In this document: positions 24,013 through 37,086 of the stretch, piece by piece
Layout of the letters: every line of letters begins with the position of its first letter
Numbering within the stretch: position 1 is the stretch's first letter
Assembly (NCBI GenBank): GCA_021372555.1
Contig: JAJFUI010000093.1
Coordinates: forward strand, 1-52,401
Direction: 5' to 3'
DNA: 52,401 bases
Source: Planctomycetaceae bacterium
Lineage (GTDB): Bacteria > Planctomycetota > Planctomycetia > Pirellulales > Thermoguttaceae
Translations under genes and position numbers: made by a program
Notes under the pieces: generated by a model
Told to the model about the DNA's origin: nothing
Database searches by the model: none
The model's input: the letters and a program-made list of their open reading frames with translations, nothing else

Positions 24013-27000
24013 CCAATACCCTCGCAAGCCGGAGCGCGCGGCCGCTGACAGCGACCTATCGCCTACAATTTCAACCGGAACATCTGACCTTTAACGATGC
24101 GACAGCGCTGACTCCGTACCTCCAATCGCTCGGCGTCAGCCACCTGTACGCCTCGCCCTGCCGCAAGGCCCGATCCGGCGGCTCGAACGCGTACGCGATT
24201 GTCGACTACGGACAACTTGATCCGCAACTTGGTCGCGAAGAAGACTATCGAGCGATGGTCGACGCCCTCCATGCTTCAGGCCTGGGCCAGCTCATGGACA
24301 TCGTGCCGAATCACATGAGCGCCACCCCAGGCGAGAATCCGTGGTGGAGCGATGTCCTAGAAAACGGCCCTAGCGCGCCGCACGCCTCTTACTTCGACAT
24401 CGACTGGCGGCCGGTGAAGGAGGAACTGCGAAATCGTATCTTGCTGCCAATTCTCGGGAACCAGTACGGGCAGGTCCTCGAAGCAGGCGAACTAAAACTG
24501 GAATACCGTCACGGGGCGTTCTTCGTGCGATATTTCAAGACGCTCCTACCCCTCGAGCCGCGGACCTACCGCACGATCCTCGCCCGCAAGCTCGATGAGC
24601 TAAAGGGGACGCGTCCCGCAGATTGCGAGGACGTGCGGGAACTCGAAAGCATCCTGACGGCGCTGGAGCATCTGCCGCCGCCGACCCGAACCGATCCGGC
24701 CAGCGTCGCCGAACGTCAGCGTGAAAAGGAGGTCGTCAAGGTCCGGCTTCGGAAGCTCGTTGAGCAAACGGCGGCGATCGCGGAGTTCATCGAGCGAAAC
24801 TTGCAGGAATTGAATGGCTTGCCCGACGACCCGCACAGCTTCGACGCCCTCAACGAGCTGCTCGACGCCCAGGTCTATCGGCTCTGTCACTGGAAGGCGG
24901 CCGACGACGAGATCAACTACCGCCGCTTCTTCGACATCAATGACCTGGCGGCCGTCTGCACCGAGGCCCCCCAGGTGTTCACCGAAAGCCATCAGATCAT
25001 TTTCGACCTGCTCGTCCGCGATGCCGTCGATGGCCTGCGCGTGGACCACATTGATGGCCTCTACGATCCCCTCGAATATCTCCGGCGGCTCCAGCAGGGC
25101 TACGCGCTCGCCCTCGGCAAAGCAGCATACGACAAACACCTTCGAGGGCTGGACGCTTCCGTACCCGGTGACGGGAGCGACACGTCAGATGTCGGAGGTC
25201 AGGGGGCAAATGCGGCGTGGAGCGAAGTGGAACCGGCCCTTCTGCAAAAGATTGCGACGATGCTCCCCGACCGCTGCCGGCGCCCACTCTATGTCGTTGC
25301 GGAAAAAATCCTTGGCCGAGACGAGCCGCTTCCCGAACACTGGCCGTTGGACGGCACCACCGGCTACGATTTCCTCAACCTGCTCAATGGGCTATTTGTG
25401 GACCGCGAGGGCTTCGACGCATTGACTACAATCTACTGCCGTTTCACCGGTCAACGCCCAGACTTCCGCGAGGTGGCGCAGGAGTCGAAGACGTTGATCC
25501 TCAAAACCTCCATGGCCAGCAACCTGCAAATGTTGGCCCAACAACTCAACCGCCTTTCGAGCCGGCGGCGGCGGTCTCGCGACTTCACGCTGAACTCGCT
25601 CCGCACGGCGCTGCGAGAGATTATCGCGTGCTTTCCCGTCTACCGCACTTACATCCGCCGTGGAGAAGTCTCTGACCGCGATCGGCAGGTCGTAAGCCGT
25701 GCGGTCGCCCAGGCGAAGCGCCGCAATCCAGCCACCAATGGGGCCGTGTTCGATTTCATTCGCGACATACTGCTGCTGCAGTCGGGCGAAGAGACCGACG
25801 AGGCCGGACGCCGCGAGGCCGAGTTGTTCGTCGGCCGGTTCCAGCAACTCACGAGCCCGGTGCTCGCCAAAGGAATTGAGGACACGGCCTTCTATCGCTG
25901 GTTTCCGCTAGCGTCGCTCAGCGAGGTCGGCGGGGAGCCCGCCCGCGGCGTCACCGACCTCGATGAATTCCATCGCCGCAACGCTCAGCGGCAACAACAG
26001 TGGCCCCGCTCGCTCCTGGCCTCGACGACCCACGACACGAAACGCAGTGAGGACGTCAGGGCGAGGCTCAATGTGCTGTCGGAAATCCCCGTTCAATGGC
26101 GCGCGGCCGTCAACCGTTGGGCCCGCCTCAATCGCCGACACCGCGCCGAGGTCGATGGCGAGCCGGCCCCAAGCCGCAACGATGAATACCTCTTCTATCA
26201 GTCCCTCCTTGGCATCTGGCCTCTGGAAAAGCCGGATGCGGTAGCTCATGACCAAATAACCCAGCGAATGCAGCAGTACATGGAAAAGGCCGTCCACGAG
26301 GCAAAGGTCCACACCAGTTGGATCAATCCAAACGCGGACTACGAAGCGGCCGTCCGCGCGTTCGTCACCGCCGCGCTCGACGCGAGTCCCAGGAACCGCT
26401 TCCTCGCCGACTTCCAGGATTTGCATGGGCAAATCGCTAACTGGGGACTCTATGCCGCTCTATCCCAAACGCTGTTGAAGCTCACCGCGCCAGGCGTGCC
26501 CGACCTGTACCAGGGCCAGGAACTGTGGGACTTCAGCTTGGTCGACCCCGATAACCGCCGGCCGGTCGACTTCCCACTTCGGCGCGAGTTGCTCACGCGA
26601 CTGGAGCAGCAGGCGTCCGACGGCGACGCATTGCGGGCGGTGGCCGGCGAGTTGGCCCGCAATCCGCGCGACCCTCGCACCAAGTTGTTCCTCGTCTGGC
26701 GAACGCTGCAATTTCGCCGGCGGCACATCGAGCTTTTCCAGGCTGGCGATTACGTCCCGCTGGCCGCCCAAGGCGCTAACGCCGAGAACGTGTGCGCCTT
26801 CGCTCGTCGGCTGGCAGCATCGTCGGCGTCTAGTCCGTCAATGGTGATCGTTGTCGCGCCGCGTTGGTTCGCGAAGCTGACGCCGCTGGCCCTCGACGCA
26901 CGAACCGCGCGGCCACCGTTGGGCCATGATGTCTGGGGCGACACCCGCCTGCTGCTTGAACCGCTGCCGTCGGCCATATGGAATAATGTGCTGACCGGCG

Positions 27001-27092
27001 AGGGCCACTCCCCGCAGGAAGGTTGCCTGCGGATCGGCGACGTGCTTGCGGAGTTTCCCGTAGGACTGCTGATGAACGTCGTATCGGAATAA
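23982..27092 (+). CDS. treY: Malto-oligosyltrehalose synthase
   Basis: TreY turns the reducing end of a glucan into an alpha,alpha-1,1 linkage, giving the substrate of TreZ. The 1036-residue protein shows 'TATYRLQFQPEHLTFNDA', 'YLQSLGVSHLYASPCRKARS', 'GLGQLMDIVPNHMSATPGEN', 'RRFFDINDLAAVCTE', the nucleophile region 'VDGLRVDHIDGLYDP', the glutamate in 'YVVAEKILGRDEPLPEHWP', 'GTTGYDFLN', 'STTHDTKRSEDVRARL' and 'APGVPDLYQGQELW'. Residues about 389-413, just after 'YDKHLRGLDA', are a Gly/Asp/Ser-rich stretch partly encoded by GAGGTCAG-like repeats. It is somewhat longer than typical TreY, and the catalytic residues are intact. Confidence 0.95.
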   Translation: MDAPELAEQLANTLASRSARPLTATYRLQFQPEHLTFNDATALTPYLQSLGVSHLYASPCRKARSGGSNAYAIVDYGQLDPQLGREEDYRAMVDALHASGLGQLMDIVPNHMSATPGENPWWSDVLENGPSAPHASYFDIDWRPVKEELRNRILLPILGNQYGQVLEAGELKLEYRHGAFFVRYFKTLLPLEPRTYRTILARKLDELKGTRPADCEDVRELESILTALEHLPPPTRTDPASVAERQREKEVVKVRLRKLVEQTAAIAEFIERNLQELNGLPDDPHSFDALNELLDAQVYRLCHWKAADDEINYRRFFDINDLAAVCTEAPQVFTESHQIIFDLLVRDAVDGLRVDHIDGLYDPLEYLRRLQQGYALALGKAAYDKHLRGLDASVPGDGSDTSDVGGQGANAAWSEVEPALLQKIATMLPDRCRRPLYVVAEKILGRDEPLPEHWPLDGTTGYDFLNLLNGLFVDREGFDALTTIYCRFTGQRPDFREVAQESKTLILKTSMASNLQMLAQQLNRLSSRRRRSRDFTLNSLRTALREIIACFPVYRTYIRRGEVSDRDRQVVSRAVAQAKRRNPATNGAVFDFIRDILLLQSGEETDEAGRREAELFVGRFQQLTSPVLAKGIEDTAFYRWFPLASLSEVGGEPARGVTDLDEFHRRNAQRQQQWPRSLLASTTHDTKRSEDVRARLNVLSEIPVQWRAAVNRWARLNRRHRAEVDGEPAPSRNDEYLFYQSLLGIWPLEKPDAVAHDQITQRMQQYMEKAVHEAKVHTSWINPNADYEAAVRAFVTAALDASPRNRFLADFQDLHGQIANWGLYAALSQTLLKLTAPGVPDLYQGQELWDFSLVDPDNRRPVDFPLRRELLTRLEQQASDGDALRAVAGELARNPRDPRTKLFLVWRTLQFRRRHIELFQAGDYVPLAAQGANAENVCAFARRLAASSASSPSMVIVVAPRWFAKLTPLALDARTARPPLGHDVWGDTRLLLEPLPSAIWNNVLTGEGHSPQEGCLRIGDVLAEFPVGLLMNVVSE
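25150..25220 (+). repeat. Probable repeat-derived insertion in treY
   Basis: 25181-25205 contains GTCAGATGTCGGAGGTCAG followed by a G-run, close to the GAGGTCAG units in gatA and lipA. It encodes a flexible Gly/Ser/Asp loop between conserved TreY blocks. Less certain than the lipA and gatA cases because TreY loops vary in length here. Confidence 0.45.
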
Positions 27093-27104
27093 CTTCTTGA
27101 CGGA

Positions 27105-27171
27105 CGCGGCTTTAAGCGATTGTCTAATACGCCGCGCTAAAACCGCTCGCCCTTCTGGGGACTGCGTCCCC
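27105..27171. other. Two stem-loops downstream of treY
   Basis: CGCGGC (27105-27110) pairs with GCCGCG (27131-27136) across a 20-base loop, and GGGGAC-TGC-GTCCCC forms a tight hairpin at 27157-27171. The spacer 27093-27330 has no other supportable gene. T6 at 27196-27201 is 25 bases further on, too far for a classical terminator. The hairpins may still mark the 3' end of the treZ-treY transcript. Confidence 0.4.
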
Positions 27172-27330
27172 CGACCAGTCCTGCCGCTTCCGAAGTTTTT
27201 TCCCGACCGACCGGCATATTACCGACCTATTACACAACGCATACACAGTGGACACTGCCGTCGGGGCGAAAACATTTATAATTACACGAACGAAAATGCG
27301 ACAAAATGCCCGCCTTTGGAGTCCCTACCT

Positions 27331-29139
27331 GTGACCAAACGCCAACAACTGCACGTTGAACCCTCCCACGTTCCGGCCCGCGTCCATCCCGCCGGCTCGG
27401 AAGCTCGCGTACTGCTGACCAGCGTCTTTGGTCCGTATGGTCAAGACGACGAATACGGCAGCCGTCGCATGAATCCGATGGAGCTTTACCACAACCAGGT
27501 GACGCGGACGCAGGGAGCGTTTTCGCTGCGGATGTTCCATCGAAGTTGGGGCCTGATGATGATCCAAGCGAACATCGACGCCCCTTGCACCCTGTTGGAC
27601 TTCCCCACACTCGATCGATTCATCGAAGAACTCCGCACTCGGCAATATGACGTGATCGGCATCTCGTCGATCATTCCGAACGTCTACAAAGTGCAGAAGA
27701 TGTGCCAACTGATTCGGCAGTATCAACCGAACGCCGAGATTGTCATCGGTGGCCACATCGCCAACGTTCCAGACCTGGCAAAGCGAATCGACGCCGATCA
27801 TATCGTTCGCGGTGAGGGCGTCCGCTGGTTCCGCCGCTTCCTCGGTGAAGACGAAACTCGAGTTGTTCGTCACCCCGTCATCACTTCGGGCATCGGCACT
27901 CGCAACGTCGGCGTCACCTTGCGTGAGCGCCGTGGCGACGTCGCCGCCACGATCATCCCGTCGGTGGGCTGCCCCATGGGCTGCAACTTCTGCTCCACCT
28001 CCGCCATGTTCGGCGGAAAGGGCAAATGGGTCGACTTCTACCGCACCGGCGACGAGCTGTTCGACGTCATGTGCCAGGTTGAACGCGAGCTGGGCGTCTC
28101 GTCCTTCTTCATGATGGACGAGAACTTCCTTTTCCATCGCAAACGGGCGTTGCGGCTTCTGGAACTGATCGAAAAGAACGACAAAGCCTGGGCGCTCTAC
28201 GTCTTTACTTCCGCCAACGTGCTCCGCTCCTACGCAATCGACCAATTGGTCCGCTTGGGCATCTCTTGGGTGTGGATGGGCATCGAAGGCCGCAATAGCC
28301 AATATACGAAACTCTCGGGCATCGACACGTTCGCCCTCGTCCGTGAACTCCAATCGCACGGCATCCGCGTCCTGGGCTCGACGATCATCGGGCTGGAAAA
28401 TCACACGCCGGACAACATCGACGAGGCCATTGAATACGCCACCCGTCACGACACGGACTTCCATCAGTTCATGCTCTACACGCCCATCCCAGGCACGCCG
28501 CTCCACGCGGAGTTGACCGCGAAGGGCCTGATGAAGGATGAGAGCGAATTCCACGCCAGTGACATTCACGGCCAACTGAAATTGAACTACCGTCACCCGG
28601 CCCTCAATGACCAGCAGACGGCCGAGCTCATGGTCCGCGCCTTCAATCGCGACTTCGAGGTCAACGGCCCCAGTACCACGCGAATCGTTCGCACCACGTT
28701 GGCCGGCTATCGTCGCTACAAGAATCATCCCGACCAGCGCGTCCGCCGCCGTTTCGTCTGGGAGGCCCGCGAGCTGGCCACTTCGTTCTCGGCCGTGGTT
28801 GCCGCCGCCCGCCTTTATTATCGAGACAAGCCGGTGATGTACGCCAAGATGACAGCGCTCTTGCGCGAACTGAACGCCGAGTTCGGCTGGAAGTCGCGGC
28901 TCTCGGCCGCTATCGGCGGTCGCTGGCTGCTGCGAAAGATCCGCAAGGAAGAGAAGCGTTTGGCAGCCGGCTTCGGTTACGAACCGCCGACATTCTACGA
29001 GCGGAACGCCGCAGTGACCGACAGGCCCGAGGTCCCGGTGTGCCATTTCGCCACGCCGACCGTCGTCCCTCCGCCGCTTCCCAGCGGCATCGTGATGCCA
29101 AGCCTTCCGGTCCGCGAGAGCGAATTGGCCGGGGTCTGA
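27331..29139 (+). CDS. B12-binding-domain radical SAM protein
   Basis: A 602-residue protein. The N-terminal ~190 residues look like a cobalamin-binding Rossmann domain ('ARVLLTSVFGPYGQDDEYG', 'YDVIGISSIIPNVYKVQKM', 'IVIGGHIANVPDLAKRI', 'IVRGEGVRWFRRFL'). The radical SAM domain follows with the cluster motif 'GCPMGCNFCSTS', then 'SFFMMDENFLFHRKRALRLL' and 'STIIGLENHTPDNIDEAIEY'. A helical C-terminal region of about 180 residues ends in a Pro-rich tail. The canonical DxHxxG B12 motif is not evident, so the domain may bind cobalamin in another way. The GTG at 27331 has GGAG ten bases upstream; the open frame continues upstream from a TTG but has no protein-like composition. Substrate unknown. 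Confidence 0.85.
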   Translation: MTKRQQLHVEPSHVPARVHPAGSEARVLLTSVFGPYGQDDEYGSRRMNPMELYHNQVTRTQGAFSLRMFHRSWGLMMIQANIDAPCTLLDFPTLDRFIEELRTRQYDVIGISSIIPNVYKVQKMCQLIRQYQPNAEIVIGGHIANVPDLAKRIDADHIVRGEGVRWFRRFLGEDETRVVRHPVITSGIGTRNVGVTLRERRGDVAATIIPSVGCPMGCNFCSTSAMFGGKGKWVDFYRTGDELFDVMCQVERELGVSSFFMMDENFLFHRKRALRLLELIEKNDKAWALYVFTSANVLRSYAIDQLVRLGISWVWMGIEGRNSQYTKLSGIDTFALVRELQSHGIRVLGSTIIGLENHTPDNIDEAIEYATRHDTDFHQFMLYTPIPGTPLHAELTAKGLMKDESEFHASDIHGQLKLNYRHPALNDQQTAELMVRAFNRDFEVNGPSTTRIVRTTLAGYRRYKNHPDQRVRRRFVWEARELATSFSAVVAAARLYYRDKPVMYAKMTALLRELNAEFGWKSRLSAAIGGRWLLRKIRKEEKRLAAGFGYEPPTFYERNAAVTDRPEVPVCHFATPTVVPPPLPSGIVMPSLPVRESELAGV

Positions 29140-29758
29140 TCACCTCGCTTGGGCGAACTGAAATCGAGCAGTTCCGGTAGCCCGACACCCTTCGGCGCCG
29201 TCAGGATGTTCACCGATTTTCAGCGAAAACGGTGCGTCCAAGAATCGCGCCGCAGATGAGACGCCAGTACCGCTCCCGTCCCAAAATCGGTTCGGCCGAC
29301 CTCCGATCCCTTTGGGGTCCTGAAAACGTGTTCCCTTTTCAGGTTCCATAAGGTGCGCATCCTGGAGCACGCTAGCGTCGCCGAGACGTTGGCTGCGCGG
29401 TGGGGCTTTCGTCGCTACCTGCCAAGACGATCGTGCCATCATGGGGGTCCCCCAACGGGCATTGCCGGCGACACCCCGGAAATGGCACCGTGGCGTGCCT
29501 CCCAGGAGGTGCCTCCGCGACCCGGCGGCGAACCCAGACTATGCGACATTTTCGCGGCCGCCCCTCTTAAGTCGCATGGGGCGATCTTTCCGACTGTGAA
29601 ACAATGTAGCCTTGTGCGGCAAGACAACAACATGCCGTCCAATCAAAAAAAGCCCTCGGAGACTCGCGCAAGAGAAGAGAGCCAAGACGGCCGGCCCGTT
29701 GAACTTGTCTCAGGCCAACCAGCCTTGGCCTAACGCCCGACGCTACGCAGAACGCACC
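29140..29758. other. Long non-coding spacer with strong hairpins before the hybrid kinase
   Basis: 619 bases without a supportable gene. It holds hairpin CACCGATTTTC/GAAAACGGTG (29211-29234, one bulged A), hairpin CCTGAAAA/TTTTCAGG (29319-29343, 9-base loop), the palindrome GGGGGTCCCCC (about 29445-29455) and GGAGGTGCCTCC (29505-29516). It is the longest gene-free stretch in the window. It could contain a leader RNA or regulatory sites for the kinase, or repeats; no named RNA family was recognised. Confidence 0.5.
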
Positions 29759-34057
<4,299 letters not shown>

Positions 34058-34091
34058 CCGCCCCTGAGCCAAGGACGGCTCTCGTTCCGGT

Positions 34092-34964
34092 CTACTGCTT
34101 TAGTCCTTCCGCCACCGTTCGGATAAACGCCGGCGTCGTCCCGCAGCAGCCGCCGAGAAAGAGAGCGCCGGCGGACAAGAGGGCCGGCACGTGGGCGGCA
34201 AACTCGGTGGGCGTTTGGCGGTAAACGGTCTCGCCGTCGACAATCTCCGGCAACCCGGCATTCGCTTTGATCCAGATCGGCCGATCGGTCGCTGCCCGCA
34301 AACGGTGGCAGATTTCGATCATGCTGGCGATGCCCTGGCCGCAATTGGTCCCGATCACGTCCGCGCCGGCGGCCGTGAGTTGCTCGGCAGCTTGCTCAGG
34401 CGTGGTGCCCATCATCGTGCGATCCTTTTTCGCCCCCGAGCCAAACGTCATGCACGCCACGACTGGCAGACCGGTTTCGTGAGCGGCCGCAACCGCCAGT
34501 GCGGCCTCTGCCGGATCGGACATCGTTTCGATGACAATGCCGTCCGCAGCGGCGTCGGCCATCGCCTGTGCCTGCTCGGCGAACGCCGCTTTCAGATCGT
34601 CGGCGCTCACCTGTCCCAACATCAGCATAACCCCGCTCGGACCCATTGAGGCGAACACCGCCGCCCGATCGGCGGCAGCGCGGCGAGATATCTCCACGCC
34701 GCGGCGATTAATCTCTGCGGCTTGGTCGACGAGAGCGTGCCGTGCCAACGCGAAACGATTCGCGCCGAAGGTGTTCGTCAGAATCACTTGGCTGCCAGCG
34801 TCGACGTACGCCCGGGCGACCTGCTCGACCTTTTCGGGCTCCGAAAGGTTCCATGCGTCCGGGCACGCCCCAACCGGCAATCCCCGCGCCTGAAGTTGCG
34901 TTCCCCACGCTCCGTCCGTCACTACCGGACCGTTGGAGATCAGTTTTGCGATTGTCGGATGCAT
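34092..34964 (-). CDS. Homocysteine S-methyltransferase family protein
   Basis: A 290-residue single-domain protein of the homocysteine methyltransferase (BHMT/MetH N-terminal) barrel family. Zinc-binding cysteines are visible in 'ADVIGTNCGQG' and the 'GGCCGTTPAFIR' pair near the C-terminus. The N-terminal 'VVTDGAWGTQLQARGLPVG' and 'AGSQVILTNTFGANRFALAR' are also typical. It transfers a methyl group to homocysteine or a similar thiol from a donor that cannot be named from sequence; B12-, folate- and cobalamin-binding domains of full MetH are absent, so either a separate protein brings the methyl group or it uses a simple donor such as S-methylmethionine. It stands alone, convergent with the kinase. 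Confidence 0.9.
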   Translation of the reverse strand: MHPTIAKLISNGPVVTDGAWGTQLQARGLPVGACPDAWNLSEPEKVEQVARAYVDAGSQVILTNTFGANRFALARHALVDQAAEINRRGVEISRRAAADRAAVFASMGPSGVMLMLGQVSADDLKAAFAEQAQAMADAAADGIVIETMSDPAEAALAVAAAHETGLPVVACMTFGSGAKKDRTMMGTTPEQAAEQLTAAGADVIGTNCGQGIASMIEICHRLRAATDRPIWIKANAGLPEIVDGETVYRQTPTEFAAHVPALLSAGALFLGGCCGTTPAFIRTVAEGLKQ

Positions 34965-35083
34965 GGCGCCCTCGGGTTGTGCTACAGAATCTCGAAGCTA
35001 GAAACTATAGCATTCTCACCCGCATTGATGAATGCCGCGTGCGAAGCCGCTCGACGCAGAACTGGGCGACGCAGCTACCCGGC

Positions 35084-35407
35084 CTAATCCGCCCCGCCGG
35101 CCTGGGGCTCAAACAAGCCGCAGGGCCCGTCGCCGTGGTGAGGGCATCGCACCTCGTCCTGGGCGACTCCTTCCACTCTCCCGCACCGAAGGCAGGCCGT
35201 CAGCCGGTGGCTAAAGGGCTTCGAGGCCACAGCGCTTGCCGGAAAAAGCCGCGTGTTGTGCACCGTGATCATCATCCCGCTCCGTTCGTGCACCACGAGC
35301 AGACAGTCCGGCCGAATGACCGACGGCTGCGCCGGCGAGACGACAAAGGTATCCTGCGAAAGCCGGCCGTCCGTGCCGAGCACGCGAAAGCGACTCGGAC
35401 TCGTCAT
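35084..35407 (-). CDS. Small hypothetical protein with a Cys/His cluster
   Basis: A 107-residue protein I do not recognise. It begins MTSPSRFRVLGTDGRLSQDT, contains a beta-rich middle ('CLLVVHERSGMMITVHNTRL') and ends in a cysteine/histidine-rich region ('ACLRCGRVEG', 'VRCPHHGDGPCGLF') that could bind zinc through C-x2-C and C-x-H-H. The ATG at 35407 is preceded by GCAGGAGAG, a strong ribosome binding site, which makes this a real gene and decides the start over codons upstream. It is divergent from the L,D-transpeptidase gene and has no other neighbour on its strand within 119 bases. Confidence 0.7.
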   Translation of the reverse strand: MTSPSRFRVLGTDGRLSQDTFVVSPAQPSVIRPDCLLVVHERSGMMITVHNTRLFPASAVASKPFSHRLTACLRCGRVEGVAQDEVRCPHHGDGPCGLFEPQAGGAD

Positions 35408-35685
35408 GATGACTCTCCTGCGGCAATCAAAGCGGCAATTCGGGGAGTTCGCTTGCCCCATCAATCGTATCGGGAGAGAACCGCTCGAGCCAGTGAAAGC
35501 GTCCGCACGGTCATGAGTTGACCTAAGTTCGCCATCTTAGCTAAAAGCGATGCCGCGACCTCCCCGCCGAGGTCGTGGACACTTTGTACCCCGGCATTGA
35601 GGATACTACTGCCATAGCATCGTTTTTCGGTTTTTCGTATCATCCGCCCGCTTGCCCCCAGCGTGATTCGTCAAGGAGGACGGAC

Positions 35686-36975
35686 ATGAACTCGGTGAAG
35701 AACCTCATGATCATCGCCGTGCTTGGCGCGGTCGGATATGGGGTGTACGTCTCCCTGCAGCGGAACAACGTCGAGCCGGCTCCGGTCGCCGCCCAAAAGT
35801 TGGGTGGTCCGCTGGCGCTCAGCGGCGCCGCCTCGGTGCCGCCGAACGTCACCATCCCAAGTGTGGGCGGCGCGTCGCAACTCGCTCCCTCCTTGCCACA
35901 AAACACCACAACCAGCACATCTCCGACCATCGCGCCCGGTTTGGCGCCGTCTTCCGCCGCGCCAGCCCCAGCCGGTGCAACGCTTGGCCAGCCCACGTCC
36001 AATCCCGCCTTGCCACCGCTGCTTTCGACCAACCCACCGCCGTCGACCAGCCAGCTACCGCCATCGACTACGCAACTCCCGCCGGCCACGCCCCAAGTCC
36101 CGTCGGCCATGGGCGATATTCCGGCAACCACCGCGATTGGCAACGTGACGCCGCCATCGCCCGGTGCGACTGCAGCGACGAAGGAGCTGCCCCCAACCGC
36201 CGCACCAGTGGATGAGGACGTGCAGGCGAAGTTCGCCGCCTTCATGGATCAGGTACAGAAGAAACTCAAGGAGGGCAAGCTGGCCGAGGCCCATCGCGCC
36301 CTCACGCTCCTTTACGATGATCCGCACTCGCCCCCCGAGCACGTGAAGCAGATCACTCCGCTATTGGACCAGTTGGCCGGCACCGTGATTTACTCCCGGC
36401 GTCACTTCTTGGAGCCGCCCTACATCGCCCAGCCCGGCGAGACGATCGAAAGGATCGCCCAGAAGTACAACGTCCCCTGGCAGTTGCTGGCGCGAATCAA
36501 TGGCCTTATGCCGCCCAGTGCGGCGAACACCCAGGACGCCACCCGGGATCAGCCGCTCCCCGCGGGCATGGAGTTGAAGGTCATTCGCGGGCCATTTAAC
36601 GCGGTCGTCCAACTCGACAAAAAGGAGCTAACGCTTCGAGTTCCCGGACGCGACGGACCGCTCTACGCCGGCCGATTCCCAATCGGCGTCGGTCGCGATC
36701 AGCCAAAGCTCGATGGCGATTACACGGTCCAGAACAAGGCGTTTAATCCGGTCTATTACGGCCCCGACGGCGTCGCCGTGCAGGGTGGCGACCCACGCAA
36801 CCCGCTCCGCGACGCCTGGATCGGTCTCACGGATCGCATCGGTATCCACGGCGCCCCCGATCCGCAAGCCGTCGGCCGCGACGACAACCGCGGCACCATC
36901 TGCGTCGGCCAGCGCGACCTCCAGGACCTCTACGGCATCCTCTCCGTCGGCTCGCGCGTCGTAGTGCTACGATAG
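35686..36975 (+). CDS. LysM-containing L,D-transpeptidase with atypical active-site motif
   Basis: A 429-residue cell-wall protein. An N-terminal membrane anchor or signal ('MIIAVLGAVGYGVYVSL') is followed by ~150 residues rich in Pro, Ser, Thr and Ala. A helical segment ('DEDVQAKFAAFMDQVQKKLK') follows, then a LysM-like motif ('IAQPGETIERIAQKYNVPWQ'), then a YkuD-type domain. The active site reads 'RIGIHGAPDPQAVG' and 'NRGTICVGQRDLQDLY': the catalytic cysteine is present, but the usual S/T-H/R-G-C is G-T-I-C. Expected role is 3-3 cross-linking of peptidoglycan or anchoring proteins to it. AAGGAGG six bases before the ATG at 35686 fixes the start. Confidence 0.88.
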   Translation: MNSVKNLMIIAVLGAVGYGVYVSLQRNNVEPAPVAAQKLGGPLALSGAASVPPNVTIPSVGGASQLAPSLPQNTTTSTSPTIAPGLAPSSAAPAPAGATLGQPTSNPALPPLLSTNPPPSTSQLPPSTTQLPPATPQVPSAMGDIPATTAIGNVTPPSPGATAATKELPPTAAPVDEDVQAKFAAFMDQVQKKLKEGKLAEAHRALTLLYDDPHSPPEHVKQITPLLDQLAGTVIYSRRHFLEPPYIAQPGETIERIAQKYNVPWQLLARINGLMPPSAANTQDATRDQPLPAGMELKVIRGPFNAVVQLDKKELTLRVPGRDGPLYAGRFPIGVGRDQPKLDGDYTVQNKAFNPVYYGPDGVAVQGGDPRNPLRDAWIGLTDRIGIHGAPDPQAVGRDDNRGTICVGQRDLQDLYGILSVGSRVVVLR

Positions 36976-37086
36976 CCGCGTGGCAGACGAATTCGCTCCC
37001 AGGGCTGGGCACCTTCCTGCCCAGTTGCTAAAGTGGATGGCTCGCTAGCGTGCTAACCACTTTCCGCCTTCCCCCTTTCTCGCGTC

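Noticed and set aside
27157..27201. Intrinsic terminator after treY
   Set aside because: The GGGGAC/GTCCCC hairpin and the T6 run are 25 bases apart, too far to work together.
27250..27283. Promoter TGGACA...TATAAT before the radical SAM gene
   Set aside because: Both hexamers are good, but the spacer is 22 bases, well outside the usual 16-19; kept only as a lone -10 candidate.
27325..29046. 573-codon minus-strand frame opposite the radical SAM gene
   Set aside because: Translation lacks any recognisable motif, while the plus strand has a clear radical SAM protein with cluster cysteines.
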